43,772 bases of DNA from Actinomycetota bacterium (GCA_947505195.1 CANNIM010000002.1:1-43772); one strand, 5' to 3'. Counted from the stretch's first letter, positions 16,970 through 27,648 are shown. Translations and numbers: made by a program. The notes: generated from the sequence alone by a model not told the origin.

Positions 16970-17376
16970 TGAGTGCCCGCCGAAAGGCGCGCAAGCGTGC
17001 TTTAGATTTTCTCTACGAAGCAGATATCCGTGGTGCGAGCGCTTTAGATCTTCTCGCGGTGCGGCCAGCGGAAGAACTTTCACAGGGTGAATATGTAATG
17101 GAGTTACTTGTCGGCGTAGCGGAACATCACAGCAAGATTGATGAACTTATTACCACATATGCCCAAGGTTGGGACATGGACCGGATGCCTGTAATTGATC
17201 GCAATATTCTGCGGATTGCACTCTTTGAACTGCTCTGGGTAGATGGATTAGACGATCAAATCGCCGTCTCTGAAGCGGTGGAAATTGCCACCGAACTCTC
17301 AACTGATGATTCTGCAAAATATATCAATGGAGTTTTGGGTCGAATCGTTATCTTAAAACCATCCTTTGCACTTTAA
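16969..17376 (+). CDS. nusB: Transcription antitermination factor NusB
   Basis: All-helical RNA-binding protein of 135 residues that acts with NusE at boxA in rRNA antitermination. The basic N-terminus with RRKARKRALDFLYEADIRG and the C-terminal VSEAVEIATEL/KYINGVLGRI segments are family hallmarks. GTG 16969 overlaps the efp stop. It converges on the BldD-like gene with only five bases between stops and no clear terminator. Confidence 0.93.
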   Translation: MSARRKARKRALDFLYEADIRGASALDLLAVRPAEELSQGEYVMELLVGVAEHHSKIDELITTYAQGWDMDRMPVIDRNILRIALFELLWVDGLDDQIAVSEAVEIATELSTDDSAKYINGVLGRIVILKPSFAL

Positions 17377-17381
17377 TTAGT

Positions 17382-17867
17382 TTAGGGTTTTGCTAAGAGT
17401 AACCCGCGATTTAAGAGCCAATCGTACGACGTTGCCTCATCCTTGTTCAACAGAAGAGCAATGGTGGTTAAATCGGAGTTACGTATTGAAAGTACCTCGC
17501 CGTTCCAATCTCTACGTTTTGCACAGATCAAAGTAGCAAAATTCCTAATATTTGTGCTCTCGCTATCACTTGGAGCTAGATTGGTAGTTGCACGTATGTC
17601 CAATGTAATTTTCTCTCTGGGAGTAGCCTTTACATCTTTCCGAAGCCCTAGTAGTTCATCCAAGGGGACTTGATAAAAATTTGCGAGAGTTATTGCTTTT
17701 TTCACAGATAGGGCGCGGTCACACCTCTCATATGAACCGATGACTACGGCCTTCCAAACACCGCCAGATTTCTCCTCTACCTCGCGGAGCGTCAGACTTT
17801 TGGCCTTACGTACTGCTTTTATTGATGCGGCAATCTCTTCTATTGAAAGTTCGGGAATTATTATCAT
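17382..17867 (-). CDS. bldD: BldD-like transcriptional regulator
   Basis: A 161-residue regulator with an N-terminal XRE-type helix-turn-helix (about 11-66) containing VEEKSGGVWKAVVIGSYER, nearly the BldD wording, followed by a linker and a BldD-type C-terminal domain. In Streptomyces BldD the C-terminal domain binds tetrameric c-di-GMP through RGD-X8-RQDD; here the equivalent reads R118-R-D120-X8-R129-N-S-D132, keeping both Arg and two Asp but changing Gly, Gln and one Asp. Location between nusB and pyrR is the same as in Streptomyces. The frame extends to 17945, but ATG 17867 matches the homologue start and has a TATTCT box six bases upstream, implying a leaderless mRNA. Targets here are unknown. 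Confidence 0.88.
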   Translation of the reverse strand: MIIIPELSIEEIAASIKAVRKAKSLTLREVEEKSGGVWKAVVIGSYERCDRALSVKKAITLANFYQVPLDELLGLRKDVKATPREKITLDIRATTNLAPSDSESTNIRNFATLICAKRRDWNGEVLSIRNSDLTTIALLLNKDEATSYDWLLNRGLLLAKP

Positions 17868-17873
17868 TGGGCG

Positions 17874-17879
17874 AGAATA
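17874..17879 (-). promoter_or_regulatory. Putative -10 box (TATTCT), leaderless start of bldD-like gene
   Basis: On the reverse strand TATTCT ends six bases before ATG 17867, the spacing expected when transcription begins at the start codon. It supports the shorter start chosen for the regulator. Confidence 0.55.
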
Positions 17880-17920
17880 GGCACGGGGAGCCGCAGATGG
17901 ATTTGTCTGTCCACAGGTGG

Positions 17921-17926
17921 TATCTT
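17921..17926 (+). promoter_or_regulatory. Possible -10 box (TATCTT) for the pyr operon
   Basis: TATCTT lies 17 bases after TGGATT (17898-17903), a weak -35 candidate. It would begin a leader of about 60 bases containing the PyrR hairpin. A DnaA-box-like CTGTCCACA (17907-17915) lies in the spacer. Confidence 0.4.
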
Positions 17927-17950
17927 TTGCGAGCCCGAGAGGCAAGAAAG

Positions 17951-17986
17951 TCCTTTAACGATCCGTCCAGAGAGGCGGCGAAGGAG
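17951..17986 (+). promoter_or_regulatory. PyrR-binding hairpin sequestering the pyrR Shine-Dalgarno
   Basis: The leader contains the PyrR binding-loop signature: CCG (17963-17965), an unpaired T, CC, the loop AGAGA, GG, CGG (17976-17978). A lower stem pairs TCCTT (17951-17955) with AAGGA (17981-17985), which is the ribosome binding site of pyrR (ATG at 17992). UMP/UTP-bound PyrR stabilising this hairpin would block translation initiation, as described for PyrR in mycobacteria. No terminator-antiterminator pair is seen, which favours translational control over attenuation. Confidence 0.8.
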
Positions 17987-17991
17987 AAAAA

Positions 17992-18519
17992 ATGGCTACA
18001 GTCCTGGATGCCGGCGAAATTAGCCGAGCACTAAAGCGCATTGCACATGAAATCATTGAACACAATCGCGGCTTAGAGAGCGTTGTTTTACTTGGAATCC
18101 CGACTAGAGGCGCATTTCTTGGCGAGAGAATCGCACAATTCCTTGGAGAAATTCAAACACCAGTTCCGGTAGGAACTTTGGATATAACGCTCCACAGAGA
18201 TGATCTTAGGTTGCGCCCACCACGGCCATTGCTGCCGACTCTAATTCCTAGCGGTGGCATAGAAGGTAAAGACGTTGTGCTGGTAGACGATGTTCTATTT
18301 TCGGGACGCACTATTCGCGCAGCCTTGGATGCACTTGGTGAAATTGGAAGACCCAGAACGGTGCAGTTAGCTGTGTTGGTAGATCGCGGACATCGCGAGC
18401 TTCCGATTCGAGCGGACTACGTAGGTAAGAATATTCCGACGGCCGCTACAGAATCCGTGAAGGTCCGTCTTAGCGAGATCGATGGCGAAGATAGCGTTGC
18501 GATTGTGGCGGGTGTCTAA
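17992..18519 (+). CDS. pyrR: Pyrimidine operon regulator PyrR / uracil phosphoribosyltransferase
   Basis: A 175-residue phosphoribosyltransferase-fold regulator that binds pyr mRNA when UMP/UTP is high. The PRPP-binding [21 protein letters not shown] segment and the [13 protein letters not shown] segment are typical. It has a strong AAGGAG site five bases before ATG 17992, itself inside a PyrR-type hairpin, so autoregulation is expected. pyrB starts directly after the stop. Confidence 0.95.
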   Translation: MATVLDAGEISRALKRIAHEIIEHNRGLESVVLLGIPTRGAFLGERIAQFLGEIQTPVPVGTLDITLHRDDLRLRPPRPLLPTLIPSGGIEGKDVVLVDDVLFSGRTIRAALDALGEIGRPRTVQLAVLVDRGHRELPIRADYVGKNIPTAATESVKVRLSEIDGEDSVAIVAGV

Positions 18520-19473
18520 GTGAAGAAACATCTGCTTTCGATAAACGATTTAACTGCAGTAGATGCCCTGGAGATATTGAATACCGCTCGCGAACTAGCG
18601 AAGATATCAGATGGACCAGTGAAAAAACTTCCTACGTTGCGCGGGCGAACAGTTGTAAATCTCTTCTTCGAGGATTCGACAAGGACCAGAATTTCCTTTG
18701 AATCCGCGGCAAAACGCTTATCTGCTGATGTTATAAATTTTTCAGCGAAAGGTTCAAGTGTCAGTAAAGGTGAATCTTTAAAGGACACCGCTCAAACTCT
18801 GCAGGCAATGGGCGCGGATGCAGTGGTAATTCGACATGGCGCTTCGGGTGCGGCTCAACGCCTCGCAGATTCCGGTTGGATAAGCGCTTCCGTAATCAAT
18901 GCCGGAGATGGAACACATGAACATCCAACTCAAGCACTTCTAGATGCCTACACAATTCGCAGCAGGTTTCCAGAGTTTCGGGAGAGTTTTGATGGTCTAA
19001 AGGTTGGAATCGTTGGCGATATTCTGCACTCGCGGGTGGCACGGAGCAACGTGTTGTTATTAACAAAACTTGGAGCGCATGTAACACTGATTGCGCCACC
19101 AACGCTGATACCAGTTGGTGTTACCGATTGGAAAGTAGATGTTAGTTATAACCTTGATTCCATCATCAATAGCGTTGATGTACTAATGGTTCTTCGAGTG
19201 CAATCAGAACGGATGGCCGATTCATTCTTCCCATCGGAGCGCGAATATTCGCGGGGATATGGCTTAGATTTAGCAAGGTTAAATTCTTTGAAGGAGAACG
19301 CGATAGTTATGCACCCTGGTCCGATGAATCGCGGATTGGAAATCTCTGCCGAAAGTGCAGATTCTCATAAATCAGTTGTGCTCGCACAAGTTTCAAATGG
19401 CGTACTCGTACGGATGGCAGTTCTTTATCAACTACTTGGTGGCGCAGCGCTTGCCGGAGAGGTGAGTGTGTAA
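18520..19473 (+). CDS. pyrB: Aspartate carbamoyltransferase catalytic chain
   Basis: A 317-residue ATCase catalytic chain joining carbamoyl phosphate and aspartate. The carbamoyl-phosphate motif STRTR is at 53-57, [11 protein letters not shown] around 135 and HPGPMNRG near 265. No regulatory chain (pyrI) is in the operon, as usual in Actinomycetota. GTG 18520 abuts the pyrR stop and pyrC abuts its own. Confidence 0.96.
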   Translation: MKKHLLSINDLTAVDALEILNTARELAKISDGPVKKLPTLRGRTVVNLFFEDSTRTRISFESAAKRLSADVINFSAKGSSVSKGESLKDTAQTLQAMGADAVVIRHGASGAAQRLADSGWISASVINAGDGTHEHPTQALLDAYTIRSRFPEFRESFDGLKVGIVGDILHSRVARSNVLLLTKLGAHVTLIAPPTLIPVGVTDWKVDVSYNLDSIINSVDVLMVLRVQSERMADSFFPSEREYSRGYGLDLARLNSLKENAIVMHPGPMNRGLEISAESADSHKSVVLAQVSNGVLVRMAVLYQLLGGAALAGEVSV

Positions 19474-20766
19474 ATGCAATTCACAATTGGAAATGCCCGG
19501 ATGCTTGATGGGCAAATCGTTGATGTTGTTATAAATGACGAGGTTATCTCCGAGATTGGGAACGGTTTAAAGGTTGGTGAATTTATCGATGCCAAAAAGA
19601 ATTTATTGATTCCTGGGTTGGTTGATTTGCACACACATTTGCGCGAGCCTGGTCGAGAAGATTCCGAGACTGTAGCCACTGGAAGTGCCGCGGCGGTAAA
19701 GGGTGGTTACACCGCAATCTCAGCGATGGCAAATACTTTCCCGGTTGCAGACACAGCAGGTGTAGTTGAACAGGTTTACAGATTGGGTCAAGAAGCTGGC
19801 CTATGTGATGTCTTCCCAATTGGCGCTGTCACACAGGGGCTTAAGGGTGAAGCGCTGGCAGAACTTGGAGCAATGGCAAATTCTAAAGCTAAGGTCAGAA
19901 TATTTAGTGATGATGGAAAATGTGTTTCAGATCCACTGTTGATGCGCCGGGCCCTTGAATATGTAAAAATTTTCAATGGAATCATTGCGCAACATGCCCA
20001 AGATCCAGCACTGACTGTTGGCTCGCAGATGAATGAAGGAATTGTTTCTGCGCGCCTCGGTTTAACAGGTTGGCCAGCAGTAGCGGAAGAAGCGATAATT
20101 GCGCGAGATATTCTTTTAGCAGAGCATGTAGGAAGTCGGCTCCATATCTGTCATTTAACGACGGCGGGCGGAGTTGATTTAGTTCGCTTCGCAAAATCGC
20201 GTGGAATTAACGTCACCGCAGAAGTGACACCACACCACTTACTTCTTACCGATGAATTGGTGCAAAATTATGATCCTATTTTCAAAGTTAATCCACCGCT
20301 CCGTACCGAAAAAGATGTACTTGCGCTACGCAAAGGTTTAGCGGATGGAACAATAGATATCGTTGGCACCGATCATGCACCTCATCCAACTGAAGATAAA
20401 GATTGTGAATGGCAGAGCGCCGCATTTGGAATGGTTGGGCTTGAAACTGCACTTTCGGTTGTAGTTAAAGCGATGATTGAGAGTAAGTTGATGAGCTGGT
20501 CAGATCTGGTAGATCGGATGTCTATCACCCCAGCTAAAATCGCAGGTTATTCCAAGCACGGCAATCAAATCGTTAAAGGATCTCAAGCAAATCTAACAAT
20601 TATCGACACAGATAAGACATGGATTGTTGACCGTAATAGACTCAGCTCTAAGAGTAAAAACACACCGTTCGATGGCATGAAATTACCTAGTCAAGTTATT
20701 CATACTTTTTTGCACGGGAAGCAAGTACTGAACGATGGCCTAGTTGTGAATGGGGGAAGCAATTGA
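19474..20766 (+). CDS. pyrC: Dihydroorotase
   Basis: A 430-residue class I-type dihydroorotase cyclising carbamoyl aspartate. The zinc motif [10 protein letters not shown] is at 51-60 (His53, His55), VTPHHLLL contains another His, and GTDHAPHP carries the catalytic Asp. Its stop overlaps the carA TTG start by four bases. Confidence 0.95.
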   Translation: MQFTIGNARMLDGQIVDVVINDEVISEIGNGLKVGEFIDAKKNLLIPGLVDLHTHLREPGREDSETVATGSAAAVKGGYTAISAMANTFPVADTAGVVEQVYRLGQEAGLCDVFPIGAVTQGLKGEALAELGAMANSKAKVRIFSDDGKCVSDPLLMRRALEYVKIFNGIIAQHAQDPALTVGSQMNEGIVSARLGLTGWPAVAEEAIIARDILLAEHVGSRLHICHLTTAGGVDLVRFAKSRGINVTAEVTPHHLLLTDELVQNYDPIFKVNPPLRTEKDVLALRKGLADGTIDIVGTDHAPHPTEDKDCEWQSAAFGMVGLETALSVVVKAMIESKLMSWSDLVDRMSITPAKIAGYSKHGNQIVKGSQANLTIIDTDKTWIVDRNRLSSKSKNTPFDGMKLPSQVIHTFLHGKQVLNDGLVVNGGSN

Positions 20767-21884
20767 GTAAAGCTTTCCTCGTCCTAGATGATGGAACGGT
20801 ATTTGAAGGAGAAAGTTGGGCTTGTGAGGGCGAAACCTTCGGCGAGGCTGTTTTCTCAACGGGTATGACGGGTTATCAAGAGACGCTAACTGATCCTTCG
20901 TATCACAAACAGGTTGTGATTATGACTGCTCCTCATATTGGGAATACTGGAATGAACTCAAGCGATGAGGAATCGAAAAAAATTTGGGTAGGTGGTTTTG
21001 TAGTAAGAAATCCATCACCAGTTGTAAGTAACTGGCGTTCAGAGCGAACTCTTGAAGATGACTTGATTGCCAATAACGTTGTAGGAATCAAAGGGTTAGA
21101 CACTCGAGCAATCACCAGGCACCTACGAGATCTAGGATCGATGCGGGTGGGAATCTTCTCAAATACGGAGTTAACTCGAGAAGAGATGATTATTAAAGTT
21201 CGAAAGTCCCCGCAGATGGCTGGATCGTTTTTAGCTGATAGCGTCTCAACGCAAGAGCAATATATAGTTCCAGCGATCGGTGAAAAGAAATTCACTGTTG
21301 TAGCGTTGGATTTGGGAATTAAAGCAGCCACTCCAAGGTCAATGTCTGAGCGTGGAATAGAAGTGCATGTGTTACCTGCGACCTCTACGATGATAGAAAT
21401 TGCGTCGCTAAAGCCGGATGGAATCTTTCTCTCAAATGGGCCTGGAGACCCAGCGACAATGGTGGATGCAATCGCGCTAGTGCGGGAAATAATGACGGCC
21501 CGCGTTCCGCTCTTCGGAATATGTTTCGGACATCAAATTATCGGACGTGCCCTCGGTTTTGAAACCTATAAATTGCCTTTTGGCCATCGTGGAATTAATC
21601 AACCAGTAAAGAATCCTAGAAGTGGTGTCGTCGAGATAACTGCGCACAATCACGGATTTGCTGTTGCTGCACCAGTTGAGGGAAATTTCAATACTATTTA
21701 TGGCGCAGGTTTTGTTTCGCATATCTCTTTAAATGATGGGGTAGTGGAAGGTCTTGAATTATTGGAGAGTCCGGTATTTAGCGTTCAGTACCATCCTGAA
21801 GCAGCCGCAGGTCCACATGATGCGAATTATCTCTTCGATCAATTCGTAACGCTGATGGCGAATGCGCGGGTATCAAATGCCTAA
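20763..21884 (+). CDS. carA: Carbamoyl-phosphate synthase small chain (glutaminase)
   Basis: A 373-residue glutaminase subunit delivering ammonia to CarB. The class I amidotransferase triad is intact: Cys254 in GICFGHQI, and His344 with Glu346 in [11 protein letters not shown]. The N-terminal half has the CarA-specific [15 protein letters not shown] segment. TTG 20763 is the likely start since it gives the family N-terminus ([15 protein letters not shown]). It overlaps carB by eight bases. Confidence 0.95.
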   Translation: MSKAFLVLDDGTVFEGESWACEGETFGEAVFSTGMTGYQETLTDPSYHKQVVIMTAPHIGNTGMNSSDEESKKIWVGGFVVRNPSPVVSNWRSERTLEDDLIANNVVGIKGLDTRAITRHLRDLGSMRVGIFSNTELTREEMIIKVRKSPQMAGSFLADSVSTQEQYIVPAIGEKKFTVVALDLGIKAATPRSMSERGIEVHVLPATSTMIEIASLKPDGIFLSNGPGDPATMVDAIALVREIMTARVPLFGICFGHQIIGRALGFETYKLPFGHRGINQPVKNPRSGVVEITAHNHGFAVAAPVEGNFNTIYGAGFVSHISLNDGVVEGLELLESPVFSVQYHPEAAAGPHDANYLFDQFVTLMANARVSNA

Positions 21885-24800
21885 AGATCAATCCATTAAA
21901 AGTGTTCTTGTAATTGGTAGTGGACCTATTGTTATTGGCCAGGCTTGTGAATTTGATTATTCCGGTACCCAAGCTTGCCGAGTTTTACGTAGTGAAGGAA
22001 TTCGAGTAATTTTAATTAATTCCAATCCTGCAACAATAATGACCGATCCAGAGTTTGCGGATGCGACATATATTGAGCCGATCACTGCTGAGATTATCGA
22101 GCAAATAATTATCAAGGAGAAGCCGGATGCGATTCTGGCAACCCTTGGTGGGCAGACGGCGCTGAATGCAGCGATGGAACTTTATGAGCGCGGTTCGTTA
22201 GAACGATTAGGTGTGAAATTGATTGGTGCGGATATTCCAGCAATCAAGCGTGGTGAAGATCGTGAAGTTTTTAAAACGATAGTTGAAAAAATTGGTGGCT
22301 CTTCAGCGAAATCGGTTATTTGTCACACGATGAGTGAATGCATTGCCGGTGCTCAAACTTTGAACTATCCAGTCGTAGTAAGACCTTCGTTCACTATGGG
22401 CGGTCTTGGGTCTGGAATTGCATATGATCAGAGCGATCTAGAGCTAATTGCTGGGGCTGGTTTGCGGCATAGCCCAACTACAGAAGTACTTCTCGAAGAG
22501 TCCATTATCGGCTGGAAAGAATTTGAATTAGAAGTTATGCGTGATCATAAGGATAACGTCGTGATCGTTTGTAGCATTGAAAATATCGACCCAATGGGAG
22601 TTCACACTGGAGATTCAATTACAGTTGCTCCGGCACTTACCTTGACGGATGTTGAGTATCAGAAGCTTCGGGATCTTTCTATTAAAATCATTCGTGAGGT
22701 TGGTGTAGCCACGGGTGGTTGCAATATTCAATTTGCAGTAAACCCAGCTGACGGTCGAATTATCGTTATCGAGATGAATCCACGGGTATCTAGATCTTCA
22801 GCTTTAGCTTCTAAGGCGACTGGATTTCCAATCGCAAAGATCGCTACAAAGTTGGCTATTGGATATGCGCTAGACGAAATCCAGAATGATATTACGAAAT
22901 CTACGCCAGCTTCTTTTGAGCCGACTTTGGATTATATTGTTGTGAAGGTTCCTAGATTTGCTTTCGAAAAATTTCCAGAGGCAGATACTAAATTAACAAC
23001 CACAATGAAGAGCGTTGGTGAAGCGATGGCTATCGGGCGCTCATTTCCCGAAGCGTTACAGAAGGCTCTGCGGTCAGTAGAGAAAAAGGGCACGAGTTTC
23101 CATTGGAATACGGCTGGGGTGAGTAGGGAATATTTGCTCTCCGCAATGGCGATTCCAACCGAACACCGATTGCAACAAATCCAACTTGGACTCTATTTGG
23201 GTGCTAGCGTCGATGAAGTTTTTGCAGCTACTAAAGTTGATCCTTGGTTTCTTGCGCAAATAGTTGCTATCAATGACATAGCCCATCAGATTAAATCGGA
23301 GCCCTCGCTAACCGATCAGTTGTTACGGATTGCTAAGAGCTACGGTTTTTCAGATGCCCAAATATCTGAATTAACCGGTCAAACCCGAGCCGATATCGCG
23401 GCAACACGCTATCGGATTGGATTGCGTCCGGTATTTAAAACTGTTGATACTTGCGCGGCAGAATTTGAAGCGCACACGCCATACCATTATTCAAGTTACG
23501 ATTTAGAGAGCGAAGTTATTTCTCGAACCAAACCCGCAGTTATTATCTTGGGTAGTGGACCAAACCGTATTGGCCAAGGAGTTGAGTTTGACTATTCATG
23601 TGTGCATGCCGCATTCGCGCTTAAGGAGGCGGGGTTCGAAACGATCATGATTAATTGCAATCCAGAGACTGTCTCCACTGATTACGACACTTCGGATCGT
23701 CTTTATTTTGAGCCACTTACACTTGAAGATGTTCTTGAAGTCATTTACGCAGAAGAGTTAGCTGGCCCAGTAATAGGAGTCATTGCTCAACTTGGTGGGC
23801 AAACCCCGCTGGGCTTAGCACGTGGTTTGCAAGATGCAGGTGTAACAATTTTAGGTACCTCACCTGATGCTATTGACTTGGCTGAGGATCGCGGACAATT
23901 TGGCGAGTTGCTTGAAATCAATTCCTTAGATGCGCCAACCTTTGGGATGGCCGATACTTTCGAAGAAGCGGTTGCAATCGCTCATCGAATTACTTACCCA
24001 GTTCTAGTGCGACCTTCATTCGTGCTCGGTGGACGGGGAATGGAAATTGTCTATGATGATGAGTCGCTAGCGGGCTTTATCCAGAAAGCAACAGAGATAA
24101 CACCCAATCATCCGGTGTTGATTGATAAGTTTCTTGATGACGCGATTGAAATAGATGTTGATGCGTTATTTGATGGCGAGGAACTGTATTTGGCTGGAGT
24201 TATGGAGCATATAGAAGAGGCGGGTGTGCATTCAGGTGATTCAGCTTGTGTCTTGCCTAGTTACTCAATTGGAAGTGCGCTGCGTCAAAAGATACGTGGT
24301 GCGACTGAGAAACTTGCTCGCGGCATCGGCGTTCGTGGACTTATTAATATTCAATTTGCGGTTGTTAATAATTCCAGTGACAGTGAAAAGTTGTTCGTAT
24401 TGGAAGCTAATCCACGCGCATCAAGAACCGTGCCATTTGTAAGTAAAGCAACTGGCAATCCACTTGCAAAGTGTGCTGCTCTTATCGCTACTGGAAAAAA
24501 GATTTCAGAACTTAGAGAGCTCGGTTTATTACCAACTTCTGGTGATGGAATTCCAAAGGGAATTTCTGTAAAAGAGGCGGTACTTCCGTGGAATAGATTT
24601 CGAAGAGATGATGGAACTGGAGTTGATTCAGTTCTAGGACCTGAGATGCGTTCAACAGGTGAAGTGATGGGCATCGCAAAAACTTTCGGAGAAGCATATG
24701 CAAAAAGTCAGACCGCAGCGTTTGGAGCACTACCGCTATCAGGATCGGTGTTTCTGTCGCTATCCGAACGGGATAAAAAATCAGCGTTAGAACCGGCGCG

Positions 24801-25158
24801 AACTCTTTCGGAACTGGGTTTCAAGTTATTTACTACCCAAGGGACTTATCAATATTTGCTCGAGAATGGCGTTAGCTCCGAAGTTGTTCGTAAGCATTCA
24901 CAGGGACGAGGAGCAAATGGAGAGTTCACCGCAGTTGATTTAATTACTGAAGGTGTAGTTGGATTAGTAATAAACACTCCGTTGGGTCGTGGAACCAGGT
25001 TTGATGGTTGGATGATTCGCACAGCGGCGATACAACGTGGAGTTCCTTGTATAACGACGATTGCAGGCTTTAAAGCAGCAGTCGCTGGAATTTCTGAGTT
25101 ACAAGGCAAGAGTTTTGGCATTAATTCCATTCAAGAGTGGTTGGCGATAAGCGAATGA
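21877..25158 (+). CDS. carB: Carbamoyl-phosphate synthase large chain
   Basis: A 1093-residue synthase with two homologous ATP-grasp halves. Each half starts with a [18 protein letters not shown] loop (near residues 15 and about 550), carries the FDYSG/FDYSC segment, and a C-terminal methylglyoxal-synthase-like allosteric domain occupies roughly the last 130 residues. The frame has an earlier ATG at 21862, but ATG 21877 ([14 protein letters not shown]) matches the family; it overlaps carA. It supplies carbamoyl phosphate to both pyrimidines and arginine. Confidence 0.96.
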   Translation: MPKDQSIKSVLVIGSGPIVIGQACEFDYSGTQACRVLRSEGIRVILINSNPATIMTDPEFADATYIEPITAEIIEQIIIKEKPDAILATLGGQTALNAAMELYERGSLERLGVKLIGADIPAIKRGEDREVFKTIVEKIGGSSAKSVICHTMSECIAGAQTLNYPVVVRPSFTMGGLGSGIAYDQSDLELIAGAGLRHSPTTEVLLEESIIGWKEFELEVMRDHKDNVVIVCSIENIDPMGVHTGDSITVAPALTLTDVEYQKLRDLSIKIIREVGVATGGCNIQFAVNPADGRIIVIEMNPRVSRSSALASKATGFPIAKIATKLAIGYALDEIQNDITKSTPASFEPTLDYIVVKVPRFAFEKFPEADTKLTTTMKSVGEAMAIGRSFPEALQKALRSVEKKGTSFHWNTAGVSREYLLSAMAIPTEHRLQQIQLGLYLGASVDEVFAATKVDPWFLAQIVAINDIAHQIKSEPSLTDQLLRIAKSYGFSDAQISELTGQTRADIAATRYRIGLRPVFKTVDTCAAEFEAHTPYHYSSYDLESEVISRTKPAVIILGSGPNRIGQGVEFDYSCVHAAFALKEAGFETIMINCNPETVSTDYDTSDRLYFEPLTLEDVLEVIYAEELAGPVIGVIAQLGGQTPLGLARGLQDAGVTILGTSPDAIDLAEDRGQFGELLEINSLDAPTFGMADTFEEAVAIAHRITYPVLVRPSFVLGGRGMEIVYDDESLAGFIQKATEITPNHPVLIDKFLDDAIEIDVDALFDGEELYLAGVMEHIEEAGVHSGDSACVLPSYSIGSALRQKIRGATEKLARGIGVRGLINIQFAVVNNSSDSEKLFVLEANPRASRTVPFVSKATGNPLAKCAALIATGKKISELRELGLLPTSGDGIPKGISVKEAVLPWNRFRRDDGTGVDSVLGPEMRSTGEVMGIAKTFGEAYAKSQTAAFGALPLSGSVFLSLSERDKKSALEPARTLSELGFKLFTTQGTYQYLLENGVSSEVVRKHSQGRGANGEFTAVDLITEGVVGLVINTPLGRGTRFDGWMIRTAAIQRGVPCITTIAGFKAAVAGISELQGKSFGINSIQEWLAISE

Positions 25159-26012
25159 TGGGGATAAATAAGAACGCTAGCCAGGTTATTGCTGAAATTG
25201 TGAGCAACAAGAAGGTTGGCGCTTATCACCACATGGTTTTTGCAGTGGGGGAGTTAGCTAAATTTGCGAAGCCGGGAAACTTTGTTGCGATTGCGGTTGG
25301 CGGTGAAAGCAGCTCAATGGTTTTACGTCGAGCTTTCGCTATTTATCGCGCCTTTGACCGAGGTACCAACGGTGGACTCTTAGAGATTGTTGTTGCGCCA
25401 CATGGTGCAGGAAGTACTTGGCTCACTAATCAAAGCGTGGGCTTCAAGGTTGATTTGATTGCACCGCTCGGCACTGCATTTGGTATTCCAACAGAACCTA
25501 TTCGCGCACTTCTTGTCGGTGGCGGTTATGGCAGCGCCCCCCTCTTCGGCTTATCTGAAGTATTGAAGAACCGTGGATGTCGTGTCGACATGGTTTTGGG
25601 TGCAAGTACGGCGATGAAGATCTATGCGCCGTTAGATGGAAAGCGCTCAGTGAGCAGCTTGACCATCACCACGGAAGATGGAACAACGGGGATCACTGGG
25701 AAGGTAACGGATGTCCTACCTGGAATTATCGAAACAAATCAGATAGATATTATTTATTCCTGCGGACCAATGGGAATGTTGGAAGCGATAAATCAGATTG
25801 CAGCAGAATTAGGTGTTGTGCACCAATGCGCGGTTGAGGAAGCAATGGCTTGCGGGATTGGTGTTTGTATGACTTGCGTGTTGCCTATTAGGGGCGAGGA
25901 TGGTGAAATTCGTATGGTGCGCTCGTGCATCGATGGACCAGTTGTTGATGGTTCCAGCGTGATTTGGGGTTCTAAGCGTCAGATCCCCGAAGGAACATGG
26001 GGAGCGAATTGA
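25155..26012 (+). CDS. pyrK: Dihydroorotate dehydrogenase electron-transfer subunit (PyrK type)
   Basis: A 285-residue iron-sulfur flavoprotein of the PyrK family. It has an FAD-binding barrel with RRAFAIYR, a nucleotide-binding GGGYGSAPL loop, and a C-terminal [2Fe-2S] cluster site with Cys233, Cys238, Cys241 and Cys258 (counted from ATG 25155). It would pass electrons from PyrD to NAD+. ATG 25155 overlaps the carB stop (ATGA); ATG 25158 is nearly equivalent. The gene is sandwiched between carB and pyrD, confirming its role. Confidence 0.92.
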   Translation: MMGINKNASQVIAEIVSNKKVGAYHHMVFAVGELAKFAKPGNFVAIAVGGESSSMVLRRAFAIYRAFDRGTNGGLLEIVVAPHGAGSTWLTNQSVGFKVDLIAPLGTAFGIPTEPIRALLVGGGYGSAPLFGLSEVLKNRGCRVDMVLGASTAMKIYAPLDGKRSVSSLTITTEDGTTGITGKVTDVLPGIIETNQIDIIYSCGPMGMLEAINQIAAELGVVHQCAVEEAMACGIGVCMTCVLPIRGEDGEIRMVRSCIDGPVVDGSSVIWGSKRQIPEGTWGAN

Positions 26013-26947
26013 TGTTTAATTTCCGCACGAGTTTGGGGCAGGCCGAGTTCGAAAATCCAATATTTACAGCAAGCGGTTGCGCAGGCTCTGGAAAAGAATT
26101 AGCTCAGTTCTTCGACCTTACTGAACTTGGGGCTGTAGTTACGAAGTCAATAATGCTTAAGGCGAGATCTGGCAGAGCCACTCCAAGAATGGCAGAAACT
26201 CCAAGTGGCATGCTTAACTCAATTGGTTTACAAGGACCAGGGATCGATTTGTTTTTAGAGAAAGATATTCCTTGGTTGCGCGAGCAAGGTGCACGAATAG
26301 TTGTGAGTATCGCAGGCGAGAGCGTTGAAGATTACGCAATTCTTGCGCGCAAATTACGAGCAGTGCAAGGGATCTCTGCTTTGGAAGTAAACATCTCGTG
26401 CCCCAATGTTGAAAATCGTGGGCAAGTTTTCGCCTGCCAACCGGCCACTGCAAGAGCAGCGATCGAAGCCGTGCGAAGAAATATTGGCGGTGATCTTCCG
26501 ATTATCGCGAAGTTAACACCGGATGTTACGAGCATCGTCGAGATAGCGGAAGAAGTTGTGGCCGCTGGTGCTGATGCTCTTGCGTTAATCAATACCGTTC
26601 TCGGAATGGTCATAGATATCAACACGATGCGTCCGAAGTTAGCCGGAAAAACTGGTGGACTATCTGGGCCAGCGATTAGACCAATCGCAGTAAGGGCGAT
26701 TTATCAAGTGCACGAAGCGCTGCCAAATGTAAAAATTCTTGGAATGGGTGGAGTTGCATCTGGTCGAGACGCGCTCGAACTCATTCTCGCAGGAGCTTCG
26801 GCGGTATCAGTAGGAACCGCAACATTTGGTAACCCAACTGCGGTAATTAAAATTAAGGAAGAATTGCAGAATGAATTGATTGCTCATGGATTTGATTCGC
26901 TTCGAGAAGCGGTTGGCTATGCACATCGGAAGGAGGTAAACCTATGA
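26012..26947 (+). CDS. pyrD: Dihydroorotate dehydrogenase, class 1B catalytic subunit
   Basis: A 311-residue FMN enzyme oxidising dihydroorotate. The active-site base is Cys in NISCPNVENRG, as in class 1 enzymes (class 2 uses Ser), and there is no N-terminal membrane helix; with pyrK next to it this is the NAD-linked 1B type. C-terminal GMGGVASGRDALELILAGAS binds FMN phosphate. ATG 26012 is chosen over an in-frame ATG at 25997 because GGGGAG stands seven bases before it and the start overlaps the pyrK stop by one base. Confidence 0.94.
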   Translation: MFNFRTSLGQAEFENPIFTASGCAGSGKELAQFFDLTELGAVVTKSIMLKARSGRATPRMAETPSGMLNSIGLQGPGIDLFLEKDIPWLREQGARIVVSIAGESVEDYAILARKLRAVQGISALEVNISCPNVENRGQVFACQPATARAAIEAVRRNIGGDLPIIAKLTPDVTSIVEIAEEVVAAGADALALINTVLGMVIDINTMRPKLAGKTGGLSGPAIRPIAVRAIYQVHEALPNVKILGMGGVASGRDALELILAGASAVSVGTATFGNPTAVIKIKEELQNELIAHGFDSLREAVGYAHRKEVNL

Positions 26948-27645
26948 GCGCTAAGTCGCCGATAATTTTGGCTCTCGATACCCAAGATTTAGATACAGCC
27001 AAGAATTGGATCTCTGCAACAAATTCGTCAATCTCGATTTACAAAATTGGCTTGGAATTTTTCCTGAAGTTCGGCACAAAGGGGCTAAATGATTTGAAAA
27101 GCTCCGGAGAATTTCAGGTGTTCTTAGATTTGAAACTTCATGACATCCCAAATACCGTCGCAGGGGCTGTCGCTTCGGTCAAGGATTCAGGACCAAAGTT
27201 TCTCACTGTTCACGCGAGTGGTGGCACCGAAATGATTCGAGCCGCTAGTAGCGCCGCTCCACAAGTTTCTATTACCGCCGTAACAATTCTGACCTCACTT
27301 TCAGATGAAGATGTATCAGGAATCGGTTATGCAAAGGGAGCAAAAGAGAGTGCTATCGGACTAGCCCTCTTGGCTAAAAATAGCGGTGCACGTTCCATTG
27401 TTTGTTCACCATTTGAAGCGCGCGAAATCCGAAACGCTGTGGGCCCTGAGATTGAAATAATTACTCCAGGAGTGCGACCAGCGGGTGAAGATCAAGGGGA
27501 TCAGAAGCGAACCATGAACCCTGTTGAAGCAATCGCTGAGGGTGCAAACTATTTGGTGATTGGTAGACCGATTACGGATTTAGCAAAGATATCTTTAACG
27601 CAAATGAGTGATGGTGCTGCAAGGATTTTGGATAGTCTGAAATAA
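26944..27645 (+). CDS. pyrF: Orotidine 5'-phosphate decarboxylase
   Basis: A 233-residue OMP decarboxylase, last step to UMP. The catalytic DLKLHDIPNTV (Lys-Asp pair) is near residues 61-71 and the phosphate-binding GRPITD segment near the end. It overlaps pyrD by four bases (ATGA) and has a strong GGAGG. Its wording matches the longer actinobacterial/proteobacterial family with TPGVRP. pyrE is not in this cluster. Confidence 0.95.
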   Translation: MSAKSPIILALDTQDLDTAKNWISATNSSISIYKIGLEFFLKFGTKGLNDLKSSGEFQVFLDLKLHDIPNTVAGAVASVKDSGPKFLTVHASGGTEMIRAASSAAPQVSITAVTILTSLSDEDVSGIGYAKGAKESAIGLALLAKNSGARSIVCSPFEAREIRNAVGPEIEIITPGVRPAGEDQGDQKRTMNPVEAIAEGANYLVIGRPITDLAKISLTQMSDGAARILDSLK

Positions 27646-27648
27646 CAA

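Noticed and set aside
17387-17408. GGGTT/AACCC hairpin at the end of the bldD-like gene as a terminator
   Set aside because: Only five pairs with a long loop and inside coding sequence; too weak to call.
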